A stretch of 64,000 nt of DNA from Phalacrocorax aristotelis (taxonomy: Eukaryota; Chordata; Aves; Suliformes; Phalacrocoracidae), in NCBI RefSeq assembly GCF_949628215.1, contig NW_027441371.1:248001-312000 (forward strand), written 5' to 3'. The notes under the pieces are model-generated. The model made no database searches. It was not told the origin of the DNA and worked only from the letters and a program-made list of their open reading frames with translations. Shown piece by piece: positions 1 through 10,345 of this stretch (the first letter of the stretch is position 1; every line of letters starts with the position of its first letter). A program made the translations under genes and the position numbers.

Positions 1-98
1 AGCCCTGGTCGGGCATCGTTCGCTTTTGCACAATGTAGGGCTTTACCCGTATATTTTCTGTGTACTGTGTTTTGGGCCACCTGAAACCCTTTGGCCGG
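1..98 (+). other. Putative exon 2 of the repeated transcription unit (5' part cut by window edge)
   Basis: This segment matches 42684-42781, where it is preceded by a CCCCGCAG acceptor. It ends at a good donor (CCGG then GTAGGT at 99). Both copies keep the donor and the length, with a few substitutions. No long frame stays open, so it is more likely non-coding. Because the window opens inside the exon, the acceptor and the preceding minisatellite are presumably just upstream. Exon status is inference from splice consensus and copy conservation. Confidence 0.45.
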
Positions 99-859
99 GT
101 AGGTTTGGTGCGGGGAGATGGCAGGTCCGGAGCCTGAAAGATCTCGGGTGGGGGGCGGGGGAGGTATTTTTGCCTTAAAACTCTGAGCCCACCTCGTGTG
201 TCATGTCGTGTTATCACGTCGTGAGTCTGGTGACTGTGGCAAATGGCTCAGTTGGGCGTTTTCTGATAAATAACTTCTGAACGTGTGCGTGTGTAGGCAC
301 GGGGAGATTTGTGCAGGGTGACAGAGCCCCTTGTGCTTCTGTGCTAATGTCTACCTGTTCTAGACCTCCAGTGTTGGAAAGCCTTTGTTTAGTGCCTAGT
401 TGTGCCTGCGTAACAAATGTTTTAGCTGCTGATGGGTTATACCTCTGCTGTGAACTTTTTCCTGGGTGGCTTGATTGTTTCTGGTTGTCCGTGTAAATCT
501 AGGCAGCTATTTTCTGCCCGGTGGTGAAGCCTATCGCTTTGGATAACAAAGGGCAGGAGAGCAATGAAGAAAAAGGTGATTCGTCTGCTGCAGCTCCTTG
601 GAAACGATTCGTTCCTTATTTTCTGCCGTTGGGGAGGTGGTGTGCTTTCCAGATAATGCAGCCTCTCCTGTGCCTGTCCACGCCGTGCATTTTTGTCCTG
701 CCCTTGCTTGAAAAGGCTCTCCTTGCCTTCTTCCTCTCTGCTGCAGTTGGCTTAATCTCTCGCTGCTGCTGCTGCTGGAAGAGGGATAAAGGGAGTGTTG
801 TCGATCGGGTTGTTAAAAGCTTTTTCGCGGGCTGTAACGCGCGGGAAGGGGTGGGCGGG
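99..859. other. Unassigned sequence between putative exon 2 and the CpG island
   Basis: About 760 bases with no gene I can support. Short open frames here lack any recognisable domain. The segment is repeated at 42782-43540 with small differences, such as a few extra bases near 43120 and GAAGAAAAAG changed to AAAGAAAAAG. It would be intronic under the exon model. Confidence 0.5.
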
Positions 860-1970
860 GGGGGGGCGACTCAGTACGGGGGAGGGGGAGGATCAGGCTG
901 CGGGGAAAATGGGAAACCAACATCACCCTTCCCTCCTACGGCGCAGCCCGGCTGCACGGCTCCCCGGGGATGCCCCTGCCCCGCGGGTGTACCGTGTGTG
1001 CGCCCCCCGCGTGGGGCGGGGGGGGACGACACACCCCCACACAGTCGGCGGCACTGGGGCAACCCCTGCCCCAGGGCTCCGCGCTCGTACCCGGCTCTCC
1101 CCGCTCCGGCACGGCACGGGGCTGGACGCACCGAGGAGACCCCGGGGCGGCTTCTCGCGGCTGGGCGAGAACAGGGCCTGGCCCCGAGCAGCCGAGCGGG
1201 CACCGCCGGTAGCTCGGAGGAGCGGGGCCGGCTCGGCTCGAGGCGTCAGAGCGAAAAGGGACGGGAACCGTCCCGGAGCGTTGGGGGGCAGCGGATGGTC
1301 CGGTGGCCGGGTTCGGCTCCGTGCCGGGCCGTGGGGCAGCCGGAGCCGCGCCGGGGGGCAGGTGAGGAGCCGCGTGGCCGGGCGCGCTGTGGGTCGGCGG
1401 GTTTCGGCTGTGGGGTCTCCCGGTCCGCGGAGTCCCCGGGGGGGGGTTGCGGGCAGCAGTGGCCCCGGGCCGAGCGCTTTCGTGGGTCGGTGGTTGTGTT
1501 TTGGGGCCGAGCCCGTGCCCGGCCGTGGGGAAGTAGGGGCAGCCCCACCCGGCTCTCGGCTGCTCCTCGTCGGGGTCGGGCGGCGGCGGCGACCCCGGCG
1601 GGGGCTCCTGTGGTGCCGGGCGGGTCCCCCCTTGCCCGCGAGGCAGGCAAGGACCCTGGCTGCTGCCGCCGCGGTTTGCTGGAGGCGGGCTGGGCCCGGC
1701 CCCCTGTGGGGTTGGGGTGCGGGCCCGGCGCTGCCGGGGAAACGCGGCCTGCGAGAGCAGGAAGAAAGCGCTGCCGGGCCGGCGCTGGGCTGCCCCGCCG
1801 GGGTGCGGGGCCGGGCCCGCGCAGTTCAGTTCCCAAGGCCTCCCCGACAGTGCGCGCGTGGGCCGTGGGGGTGCAGGGCTGTGGGGTGGCTGCGCTCTCC
1901 GCGCCCCTGAGCGTTGCCCGTGGGGACTGCGGAGGGGGCCGGGACGCAGCCAGGCTCAGCTGGTTTGGTC
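860..1970. promoter_or_regulatory. CpG island, block P copy 1
   Basis: This stretch is extremely GC- and CpG-rich, with E2F-like TTCGCGG and CGCGGGAA elements just before it (about 824-845) and many GC boxes. It lies between exon-like segments and could be an internal or alternative promoter. Long open frames occur on both strands over the same bases, the usual effect of GC-rich sequence with few stop codons, and I do not treat them as genes. It is repeated at about 43540-44660. Confidence 0.55.
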
Positions 1971-2973
1971 CCTGAACGGGGAGAGCACAGCTCTTCTGTT
2001 CCTGGGCCTTGAGAGCAGGCTCCTGTGGCTGACGCCGGGGCCCTGAAACAGATCGAGTCGTGCGTTTTGAGGGCCTGAGCGAGGGGACTAAGTCGTGTGG
2101 TTTTGGGCTGAGGAGCAGAGGTCAAGTGCTGCGCCTTTGGGACTTGAGAACAGGCTCAGCAGCTGGGCTTTTTGGCTCAGAACCGGTCCCAAAGTGAGCT
2201 GGTTTGGGGGCCAAAAGCAGCAGCCGGTTTGGCTGCTTGTGCAGGCTGGGGGGTGGGGGCATTGGGGGCTGCAGGGGAAAGCAGGGGTTGGGCAGGGTAC
2301 GAGGACCCTCCCCGGAGGTGGGGGTCCGGTCACATCGGACCCCGAAGTTCGGGAGGCCGGCATGCACCAGAGCGAACTCGCCACCTGAGGCGGGTCTCTG
2401 GAGGAAGGGTGCTTTTTGGATCCAGCGCAGCGCACCCTCTTTGGGTCCAGCTCTTCTTTCTGTGCTGCTTAGGATAGTTATTAACCAATTAATTAATCAT
2501 ACAAACTAAGTCACAACAGCTCTATCGGCTCCATCGTGGTTCGGAGCTCTGAATCAGTTTCATTTGGTGTCTAACACGTTTTTTCCCCAAGGAGAGGCTA
2601 AGTTTCAAAGTTAATTAGTTCTCACAAGTGTGTCAGTCGATAAAATTGAGTTACGATTGTTAAAACCACAAAGGTGACAGTAGTCTCACGGATCGGGTCT
2701 ATTTCTGAAAATGTATTAATCCCATGCAAATGTCATCGGGATACAGATCATCTGCACTTCATGCTCTGACAAGACAAGATGCTGAGACAGGGATGAGCTC
2801 CAAAAGGACTGCTGAAAAGAAAAAAAACGCATTCCACAGTCATGGGGTTTTTTTGGTTGCGTTTGGGGGGGCGGGGTGGCTTTAACAAAAGAGTGCAGTG
2901 TTGGCCGGCAGCAGCCTGCAGAGCACTTTTGCTGCCTGATCTCTCCTTTTCTTTTCTTCCACTCCTCTTTCAG
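1971..2973. other. Unassigned intron-like sequence downstream of the CpG island
   Basis: No gene is supported. The GC-rich part to about 2440 gives way to AT-rich sequence (2470-2700). A pyrimidine tract runs directly into the acceptor at 2973. It is repeated at about 44661-45664. Confidence 0.5.
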
Positions 2974-3053
2974 GGCTGTAATTGTCATTTGGATAGTTTT
3001 AGAAGAGCAGTTAAGTTGCTCGCCTGTGTCAATGTGCTGGTAATACCAGGAAG
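2974..3053 (+). other. Exon-like segment, 80 nt
   Basis: A long pyrimidine tract (2940-2970) ends in CAG at 2971-2973, and the segment ends GGAAG before GTGAAT. One frame stays open across the whole segment and hits a stop 1-2 codons into the putative intron. The copy at 45665-45744 is preserved with both splice sites. It has no recognisable domain and may be a non-coding exon. Confidence 0.45.
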
Positions 3054-3515
3054 GTGAATGCTTGAACCGGTCGGGCGGGTGGGAATAACTTGGCTGCAGG
3101 TAGAATTTCTGAGGGAAGACCAGCAAAACCAGGAAGCAAATAGCAAGTTCCCAAAAAATGTGCGGGTGTCAAACACATAAAAGTTTCATTGCCGAATGTT
3201 TTTGGGAATATGTTCCCAATGGCTATTTTTAGTAAACATAAATTTTCAGGAGATTCAGGGTTGTGCGTGGCAAAACATGTCCCTCTGTTTTTGTGTCCTG
3301 CTGCACAAACGGCCGGCGGCAGGGCTCTTGTTCCCCGCTCTCGCTATTGCCACAGCAGGGCTGCGATATTTAGACCTAAGTGGGGATGGGTTTAGGAATG
3401 GAAGGAGAGAGAACGCCTGTGTTCTGTAAGGGCTATGAATGCTGACCCTTTGTCTCCGTCTGCCGCTTTTCCTGTGCGGGTGATGAAGCTGTTTTACTTT
3501 TCTCTGTTGTTCCAG

Positions 3516-3621
3516 GTCTAAATAGCTGCGAAGCTGTCGCCGCTGTGGGTGCGCAATTTGTGTTGCTGTGTTTCTGTGGAGTTCTAGCTACGGCTCACTT
3601 CTAGTGTGGCCAAGCGTCAAG
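3516..3621 (+). other. Exon-like segment, 106 nt, probably non-coding
   Basis: The acceptor is TCTGTTGTTCCAG at 3503-3515. The donor is GTCAAG before GTAGGG at 3622. The segment starts GTCTAAATAG, so at least one frame is stopped at once. It is repeated at 46208-46313 at the same length with both sites kept. Confidence 0.42.
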
Positions 3622-3970
3622 GTAGGGCTTTCAGTTTAAAGCTTCAGAAGCGCTGCGCGCCGAGATGGGTGTAGGTGAAACTGCTGTTGCGCCTGCAGCT
3701 GTGCTCGCAGGGATGCTGGGTGGCTCCGCATCAAACCAGCGAGGTGCGCGTGGACCTCCGTCAGGCTGCGCCCTGGGTGCGTGAGCGTGCCGTGTTTTTG
3801 CTGTTCCGGCTTGTAGGTGCGAGGGCTTAACGTTTGATTTAATGCATTTCCTTTAACGGCAGGCTGTAGTTGGGCTCTTGACGGTATTCCTACGTGGGCA
3901 CAAGAGCTGTGGAATGGTTAAGCTGTTGCTGTGCCTCCAGGTGACTTGTTCAGTAACGCTGTTTTTCCAG

Positions 3971-4030
3971 GTGCAGATGGATGAGTCATGCAGGGCAATG
4001 GAGGAGGGCCCAGGGGAGCGCTGTAAGAAG
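3971..4030 (+). other. Exon-like segment, 60 nt (20 open codons)
   Basis: Strong acceptor (GTTTTTCCAG) and donor (AAGAAG before GTGAGT). The 60 nt are 20 open codons in the frame starting at the first base: VQMDESCRAMEEGPGERCKK. The second copy at 46663-46722 differs by one residue (M to T). A diverged relative near 26093 keeps an acceptor, and another near 27140 has lost its CAG acceptor. It is not a known domain. Coding status is undecided because flanking exon-like segments do not give an obvious continuing frame. Confidence 0.5.
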
Positions 4031-4069
4031 GTGAGTCTGTGTAGTACTGGAGGGAAGATGTGACTGATG

Positions 4070-5020
4070 GCTATAGGGCTCCATTATGGGTTTTACTCTT
4101 TTTTTTTTTTTTTTGTGATCCGAGGGTGCTAAGCGATGAGCCGAGCGTGATCTGGGCCCTGGAGGTGAGTCAGGCAAGGTGACCGGTGCTTGGTGGGCTG
4201 GAGTAGGTGTTCTTTTTCAGGTTATTCAGGGTTTTTTCTCCTTCTCTTCACTTTCCCATCCCAATTTGGGGCCGATTGCCTCAAACGGGGACTTCCCCCT
4301 GTGGGGCTGCTTATGCAGCCTGGGAGCTGCTGCCTGGGCACAAAAATACCTCAAACCCCTTACTCTGGGTCTGCAATGGGGGGTGAAAAAACAGAAAGAA
4401 TTCTGGTGGAAAGAAAACAACTTGGGGCTTCTGGGAAAGCCAACTCCAGCTGGATTTGTGCAGCTGGAAAGGAAAAAAAGGGTGGTGGTGGGGAAGGAAC
4501 AACCACCTAAAAGCACCCACCAACCATTCTCATGCACAAAACCGAAAGTGAAAATGACCATTTTTTGTAGGGTAAAAGCACAAAAAGTCCCCACAGAACT
4601 CAGTAGTTTGGAAAAGCAACCCCAATTATTACATTATGTAAAGAAGGCGGGGAAAAAAAGAAAACCAAAACAAAACCCTATCACAACCCTGATGCCACAT
4701 GCCTACCAGCAGTTCCTGGGGCTTATTCTGCGGGGGTGGGGAACCCAACCTTGTTCCCCAGGTTTGCTGTGCTGCTTCTCCTCCCTCGGGCATGGGGGGG
4801 GCAGTGGCATGGACAGTAGCAAGCACCAGATGTTTTTAAGCGGTCGAGAGGAAAGGACAAATGCTCGAGACGCTTTGCTGTTTGGTGCAGAGGCAATGAA
4901 TGGTGCTGCTGGGGCTGCGAGGGGGAAAGGTGCAGAGGAATAGAAGCTCTGTGGATGCAGCCAAGTTACGGTTTCTGGATGGTATTAATCGAGAAGAGTA
5001 ATTCAGATAATGCTGCTGCC
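4070..5020. repeat. Duplicated spacer with an older relative at 30840-32370
   Basis: It starts after a T17 run at about 4100. The part from about 4250 to 4480 aligns with 30930-31160, and 4675-4950 aligns with 32060-32360, with the intervening 31450-32060 lacking a clear counterpart here. The recent copy is at about 46780-47710. One plus frame spans 4179-4943 without a stop, but I see no domain and the older relative does not preserve it. I treat it as non-coding. Confidence 0.6.
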
Positions 5021-5101
5021 CAGCGACCAGAATTGGGTACTGAGCCCGGGAGCCGCGCACGCGCGGTGGCGTCCCTGTGATCCCCATTGCTCTCTCCGCA
5101 G
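5020..5101 (+). repeat. Single copy of the NRF1-type unit that is expanded at 32.4-34.3 kb
   Basis: The order 'CTGCTGCC...GCGACC...GGGTACTG...AGCCGCGCACGCGCGGTGGCG' parallels the 74-77 bp unit of the array at 32860-33870. It lies in the same relative position, after the spacer whose relative is 30840-32370. The centre CGCGCACGCGCG fits the NRF1 consensus YGCGCAYGCGCR. The recent copy is at about 47714-47795. Confidence 0.6.
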
Positions 5102-5165
5102 GTAACAGCCCTGCGATGCTGCGGTGCCTGCGAGGTGATGCCGCCGTGCTCGTTGCTGCTTCCTG
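5102..5165 (+). other. Exon-like segment, 64 nt
   Basis: The acceptor is TTGCTCTCTCCGCAG, ending at 5101. The donor is TTCCTG before GTAAGG. The segment is open in the frame starting at its first base. It is repeated unchanged in length at 47796-47859. It lies directly after the NRF1-type unit, so an alternative reading is a transcription start region. Confidence 0.45.
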
Positions 5166-5635
5166 GTAAGGAAAGGCCTCCTCCGCTCCTGCTGCAGCGT
5201 GGTGGTGTGTCGGACACGATTCCCTGTGTCGGGTGAGGCCTAGGGCTGCCGGCGAGGTGAGCGAGCGCCTTTGGTGGGTGCAGGGGTGTCTCCTTGTGTG
5301 CCTGCACTACTGGGGCTGGTGGGATGGGAAGCTTCAAACGACCCGCCGAGGCAGGCTTCTGGTATGCTAAAGGCGAGTGGGTGAGGGCAGCCCTAGGAGT
5401 TACTCGGGAGCTGATAGAAGGGAAGAGGGAAAGGAGGAGGAGGATGATGACCTTTTCCCCCTGCCCAGGGTGCAGAAGATGGCCGACTCTCCAGCTCACC
5501 AGAGCTCCCCCTCAGCCTCCCCTGGCCCCCCTTGCCCAGTGCGCCTGCTCCCAGCTCCAGCACGAGCGAGCTAGGCTACGTGCCGAGGAAGCCTCATCTC
5601 GTAAGAGCTGTAAGACACCCATGTGTTCTCTTCAG

Positions 5636-5745
5636 GTGGAGGACGGCCTAGAGTCTGGAGCTGCAGAAGAGGCAGGGAGGAGAGGAGGGGAAAGAAGCAT
5701 CTGAACGGCTAAATTGTGCCAGCAGCGCTGAGAGCGAGAGTCGCG
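5636..5745 (+). other. Exon-like segment, 110 nt, R unit 1
   Basis: The acceptor is GTTCTCTTCAG, ending at 5635. The donor is GTCGCG before GTGAGT. Copies of identical length lie at 10796-10905, 20958-21067, 48330-48439 and 58460-58569. In all five the acceptor is a pyrimidine tract plus CAG or TAG and the donor is unchanged. An LTR insertion lies about 330 bases downstream in the putative intron in four of the five. Confidence 0.5.
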
Positions 5746-6078
5746 GTGAGTCCTGGGCCACTGGGGCCCCGTTGCCTCTCTTGTGCGTCCTGGGCCCTCC
5801 CTGTCTCTCCCCCGGCCCCCTCTCTTTCCTTACCTGCTGCAAAATTTTATTTTTTCTTTTGGGCCCCCCCCGCACCTTCTTTCTCCATCTCGCTCTGAGT
5901 GGCTCCCTGCCTCCCCGTCTTTTTCAGTCCTCCCTTTCTCTGTCCTGTAGCCTGTGGCTCCTTTTTCTATCTCCGCCTCTCTCTGCCTGGCTCTGGCTCC
6001 GTTTTTTTATTCCTCCTGCTCTGTCCTGTAGCCTGTCGGTATTTTGTCTTTCTCTGGCCCTCTTGGTCTGACTCCCTG
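5746..6078. repeat. Pyrimidine-rich degenerate satellite, left of LTR (R unit 1)
   Basis: The plus strand is dominated by C and T with recurring CTGTAGCCTGT, CTCTCTCTG and CTGGCTC words. It continues on the other side of the LTR. Matching segments are 10906-11238, 21068-21312 (cut), 48440-48772 and 58570-58905. Confidence 0.7.
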
Positions 6079-6610
6079 TGTTACCGAAAAACGCGGTAAA
6101 ATCGGAAACGACTCCTCAACGCCAATTTAGTATTAAAGAGCAGGCATTCTTTATTCACGGCGCCAGATGCACGGGGGATCGCTCCTGCTGGCGTGCGTAC
6201 CTCACACACCTTTCCCGTACAATTTGTAGATCAAAATTTTACGTATTCATATATATTCATTATTGCCCTGTCTGCTGATCGGTACAAACTTGCTCGTTCC
6301 GTATGTAAATTACTGCGCAGGCTCGGTGGTGGTCCGTGAGTCGGTGGTCGCGATCTCCCCCTGCCAGAATTGCCTTTTGCCTTCTTGGCTCTTAATCTTG
6401 GCGGTCTTGGCTAGTTTTCTCAGTCCGCTCCACGAAACCAACCGCGTTTTGTCATCCTTTTCTGACAGAAGCACGTTGTCTGTTGTTCTGCTGACGTTAA
6501 CGATCGCCTAGGGACTAAAATGCAGATCGACGGATGCGCTGATTCGTACGCTCCATGTTCCCGTAATGGAACACCGTCTCTGGTTGGTTGATGTCATCGC
6601 TTTGGTTACA
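6079..6610 (-). mobile_element. Solo LTR of the gammaretrovirus-like element (532 bp)
   Basis: Read on the minus strand it starts TGTAACC and ends GGTAACA, with a CCTG duplication on each side (6075-6078 and 6611-6614). Its flanks equal the outer flanks of the full proviruses, so it is the recombined form of the same insertion. The left part (to about 6240) matches the downstream LTR of provirus 1. The middle (from about 6250) matches the upstream LTR, lacking the 24-base extra segment seen in downstream LTRs. A minus-strand AATAAA signal lies near 6150-6155. Confidence 0.93.
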
Positions 6611-8430
6611 CCTGTTCCTGTTGTTCAGTTTCTTCTTTTTTGGCTTTGTTTGATTCTCTCTGTGATTCTGTTTTTCTCTGCCTCGCTTTTCCCAGCTCCC
6701 CGTCCCTCACTTTGAATGCCCGTTATCCTTCAGCAGCTCACTCTCCCTTGGTTGCCATCCCCGTTTCTGAATTCCTCCTGCTTTGCCACGTAGCCCGTGG
6801 CTTTTTTCTTAATCTCTCTGTCTGCCTCAACGCTCCCGCCGCGCTTTTTAATTCGTCTGCTCTGTACCCTGCTACTGTTCTTGCCTTTCTGAGTTCTTCT
6901 CTGTCCAGCTCCCTTTCCCTGTTCATGAATTCCTGTTCTTCCTGCACCCGCCGCTGTTCCCTGTGATCTCCGTCTCTCTCTGTCCAGCTCCCTGTCCCTA
7001 GGTTTTAATTCCTGCCTCTGCCCGCTGTAGCCCGTCTAGATTTTTCTCTCGGCCTCTCTCTCTGTCCGGCTCCCTCTCTCTGTGTTCTAATTCCACGTTC
7101 TCTGTCACGTAGACCCGTGCTATTTGTTTGTCCTCATCTCTCTCTGTCCAGCTCCTTGCTGCTATGTTTTCTTTCTTCCCTCTCTCTCTGTCTTTGTAGC
7201 CCGTTGCTGTTGTTGTGTTTTTTTTTTTTTTTTCCCCCCACTTGTTTCTTCGTTTGTCTCTGTCTGCCTCCCAGTGCCTGATCTTTAATTCCTCCTTCCC
7301 TGTTGGGCCGCTGTTCCTTTTTTCCATTCTACGTTGTGTTCTCTTTGGTCTCCTGTTCTTATTCATCGGTTCCCTCCTCGCCGCCCTGTGGCTTGTCCCC
7401 ATTTTAGTGTTGCCTCTCCCTCCCTCTCTCTGGCTTCTTGCCCCTGTGTTTAAAATTCCTCCCTCTCTTCTCTCTTCCCTGTTGGCCGTGTGATCGTCAG
7501 CCTTTCTCCACCTCTTTCTGCCCAGCTCTCTGTGTCTATCCATTAATTCTTCCCTCTCTGCCCTGTAGCCTGTAGCTTTTGTCCTTTCTCCATCTTGCTG
7601 TCTCTGGCTTCCCCGTGACCCTCTTTTAGAATTGTTTCTCTCTTCTTTCTGTACGCATTGCGATTCCTTTTGCTCCCCATCTCCCTTTGTTTTGGGTGTT
7701 GTTTTGTTGTTGTTTTTCTGGCTCCCTGTCCCTAATTCTTAATTCTCTGCCTTCTCGTGCTCTGTACCACGTAGCCCCGTGGTTTGTTTTGTGGTGTTCC
7801 CTCCCCGGCCCCTTCCCTCCGTCGTTGGCTGTCTCGGCTCCCTGTCCCCGTGGCTTCATTCTTCCCTTTCTGCCCTGTTCTTGTCGCTTATCTTGTCTTT
7901 CTCCATCGCGCTCGGTCCAGCTTCCTGCCCCTATTCTTCTTTCCTCCCTCGCTGTCGTGCTGCCTGCCCCAGGTTCTTTGTGCGTCTCCAGCCTGCTCCT
8001 CTTCCTTCTTTGTTGGTCTGTGTCCTGCTCTTCCCTCTTTCTGCTGCCTCTCTTCCCCTCTCTCTGCTGCTTTTATCTCCACCTCCGTCAGGCTCCCTGT
8101 CCTTCTCTGGCCGTCCTGTTCCCTGCCTCGTGCCTTCTCACTACACGCACACACGTCCCCCCCGCCCCGTCCAGCCGGATGCCGCTCTTCTCTTCTCTCT
8201 TCCTACTGTCCCGTGCCCTGCTCCTCACCTTTGGTGGCCTCCCCCTCTGCCCAGCAGCCCGTCGCCCCAGGAGCCAGGCGACGGACGGTCCGTTCCCTGC
8301 CAAACCGGGACAAGCGCGTGCCGTGGCTTAGCCCCAGCTGGCTATTCTGCACCAGGGAGCTGCTTGCTCGCTCCACCCTCAGTGGGCTGGGGGAGAGAGC
8401 TGGAAGGGTAAGAGTGAGAAAAATCATGGG
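6611..8430. repeat. Pyrimidine-rich degenerate satellite, right of LTR (R unit 1)
   Basis: About 1.8 kb of strongly pyrimidine-biased plus strand. It is built of imperfect repeats of tens of bases around the words TCTCTCTGTCCAGCTCCCTGTCC, TTTTAATTCCT and CCCTGTAGCCCGTGG. The long open frames here on the plus strand (Leu/Ser/Pro-rich) and minus strand (Arg/Glu-rich) are composition artefacts. Matching segments are 16834-18650 and 54364-56170. Confidence 0.75.
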
Positions 8431-8619
8431 TTGAGATCAAGGCTGTTTAATAGGTAAAGCAAAAGCTGTGCGTGGAAGCAAAGCAAGGAATTAATTCACT
8501 CCTCCTTCTCGGCAGGCAGGTGTTGAGCCACCTCTGGGAAAGCAGGGCTGTCATGTGTAACGGTTACTTAGGGAGAGAAATGCCGTAGCCCCTGCCCCCT
8601 CCCCCCCCCAAGGACTCCC

Positions 8620-8905
8620 CCTTCTTCCCCCAGCTGCGTGTGCTGAGCATGATGTCAAATGGTATGGAATATCCCTTTGGTCAGTTAGCTGGGAAAGCTT
8701 TCCCAGCTGTGTCCTCTCCCAGCCTACCTGCTGGTGGGGCACTGAGAGAACCAGAAGAGGCCCTGACTGTGGAAGCAGTGCTCAGCAAGAACCAAAACAT
8801 CTCTACATTATTAACGGTGTTTTGAGCATAAATCCAAAACGTATCCCTTCCTAGCTACTGTGGAGAAAATGAGCACTATCGCAGCCAACACCAGCTCCGT
8901 GCGGC
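8620..8905 (+). mobile_element. Tail resembling a widespread avian ERV LTR (R unit 1)
   Basis: Words such as GGAATATCCCTTTGGTCAGTT, AACCAAAACATCTC, ATAAATCCAAAACGTA and CTAGCTACTGTGGAGAAAATGA in this order resemble the end of a very common avian LTR family. The family assignment is from memory and the class is not settled. Copies are at about 18850-19135 and 56350-56635. It was part of R before amplification. Confidence 0.55.
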
Positions 8906-9129
8906 TGCGGCAACGGCGGCCGAGGTGGCCTTGGGGCAGGGGGGGAGCGTTGGGGACCCTGAGCCACGAATGGCTCCTGGGACTTGTTACGTGCGCGCCT
9001 GCACAAACACCTGCCCTCTCGTTTGCCCTCAGGGCTGCGTTTGCGCTGCCTTTGCGTGGGGCAAGGGGCTGTGATGGAGCCCAGGGGAGGAGGTGGTGCA
9101 CTGTGGGGGTGAGGGGAGGGGGCCCCCCG

Positions 9130-10140
9130 TTGCTGCTGCGCCTCAGCTGATGGCGAGGTCTGGATGGAGGAGCCCCAGGTGCGGGCGGTGGGGCTGACGG
9201 TGCCGGCTCCTCCCTGGAAAAGGGGTGGTGCCCGGCTCCGGGGGGCCAGTGTGAGCCGAGGGCGGAGCGGAGCGGAGCTGTGGCCGAGCGTCAGCGGGCT
9301 GCGACTGTAGCGAGGGAGGAGGTGAGCGGGGGCTGGGTGGTGGAGCGCTGCGTCCCGGGTCAAGCCCTGAGGAGGGCTGCGGCGGGGCAGCGCCGGGTCG
9401 GAGCCGGAGCGGGCGGTGGGGAGAGCGAGGCTGTGCTGAGGGCTCGGTGGGGCTTCCGGGTGCATCGGCGGGAGGGACGGTGGCCCGCAGGGTCCGAGAG
9501 CGGGGAGGGCGGGCTGGCGGCGTGCCGGGAGCTGTGGTGGTGCGCCTGGAGGCTGGCCGTGCGGCCGTGTTGTGCCGCAGAGCATGCCGGGAGGTGTAGT
9601 CCTTGCGGCGCGCGGCTGCCGTGCGGCCGTGTTGTGGCGCAGAGCATGCCGGGAGGTGTAGTCCTTGCGGCGCGCGGCTGCCGGGCGGCCGTGTTGTGGC
9701 GCAGAGCGTGCCGGGAGGTGTAGTCCTTGCGGCGCGCGGCTGCCGGGCGGCCGTGTTGTGGTGCAGAGCATGCCGGGAGGTGTAGTCCTGGCGCAGTGGC
9801 TGCCGGCCCTGTCACGTGGTTCGCCGGGGCGTGGCGGGAGGCGCGGTCTTCCGGCGCTCGGGTGCCGGGCGGCCGTGCCGCGTACGGTAGGCGCGGTGTA
9901 TTTTTGGGGTTGGATTCGTGTTGATTTCTGGGGGCTTCCAGGTGCGGCCGCTCCCCGAGAAGCGGTGAGTTCCCTGGGAGCTGACAGAAGGGAAGAGGGA
10001 AAGGAGGAGGACCTTTTCCCCCTGCCCTGGGCGCAGATGATGGCCGCCTCCCCGGCTCGCCGGAGCTCCCGCTCAGCCTCCCCTGGCCCCCCCTTGCCCC
10101 GTGCGCCTGCCCCCAGCCCCGGCACCTCCCCTGCAGCGTG
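9130..10140. promoter_or_regulatory. CpG island with tandem ZNF143-type sites (R unit 1)
   Basis: Four direct repeats of exactly 62 bp carry, on the minus strand, ACTACACCTCCCGGCATGC or a one-base variant (9582-9602, 9644-9664, 9706-9726, 9768-9788). This fits the ACTACAnnTCCCnGCATGC element bound by ZNF143/THAP11-type factors at promoters. The region is CpG-dense with GC boxes and a run of GGAGC repeats near 9263. It is the best promoter candidate of R; direction is not certain. Confidence 0.7.
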
Positions 10141-10345
10141 CCGCGTAGCCCTTGGCCGCCCCCAGGCCCTGTCGTGAAGGCAGCGAGCCGGCCCTCAAGC
10201 GCACTGGATTCCCCCTCGGCGCAGGGGCCCTTAGCAGTAGCGCCGGGAAGGGGCGGTGTGTCCGGAAGCCCCTGCGCAAGGAGGGGCTTTGGTCAGGGTC
10301 GATCGACGGTAATGACGGTCGCTGTTTCTTCTTTCCCTCTCCCAG

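Noticed and set aside
860-1970. Ribosomal RNA gene (GC-rich, tandem setting)
   Set aside because: No conserved 18S, 5.8S or 28S core words were found in the GC-rich parts.
521-1975. 484-codon frame from 521 through the CpG island
   Set aside because: The downstream part is GC-rich and open in several frames. Single-base indels in the copy at 43209 end it after 77 codons.
4179-4943. 254-codon plus-strand frame
   Set aside because: No domain is recognised. The recent copy diverges in frame near its end and the older relative at 30840-32370 does not keep it.
7687-8434. Leu/Ser/Cys-rich frames of 210-247 codons resembling membrane proteins
   Set aside because: They are translations of a pyrimidine-rich satellite. 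Overlapping frames are all open and indels between copies change them.
8851-10125. 424-601 codon Pro/Arg/Ala-rich minus-strand frames
   Set aside because: They overlap the CpG island and the 62-bp promoter repeats, and the frame differs between R units because of small indels.
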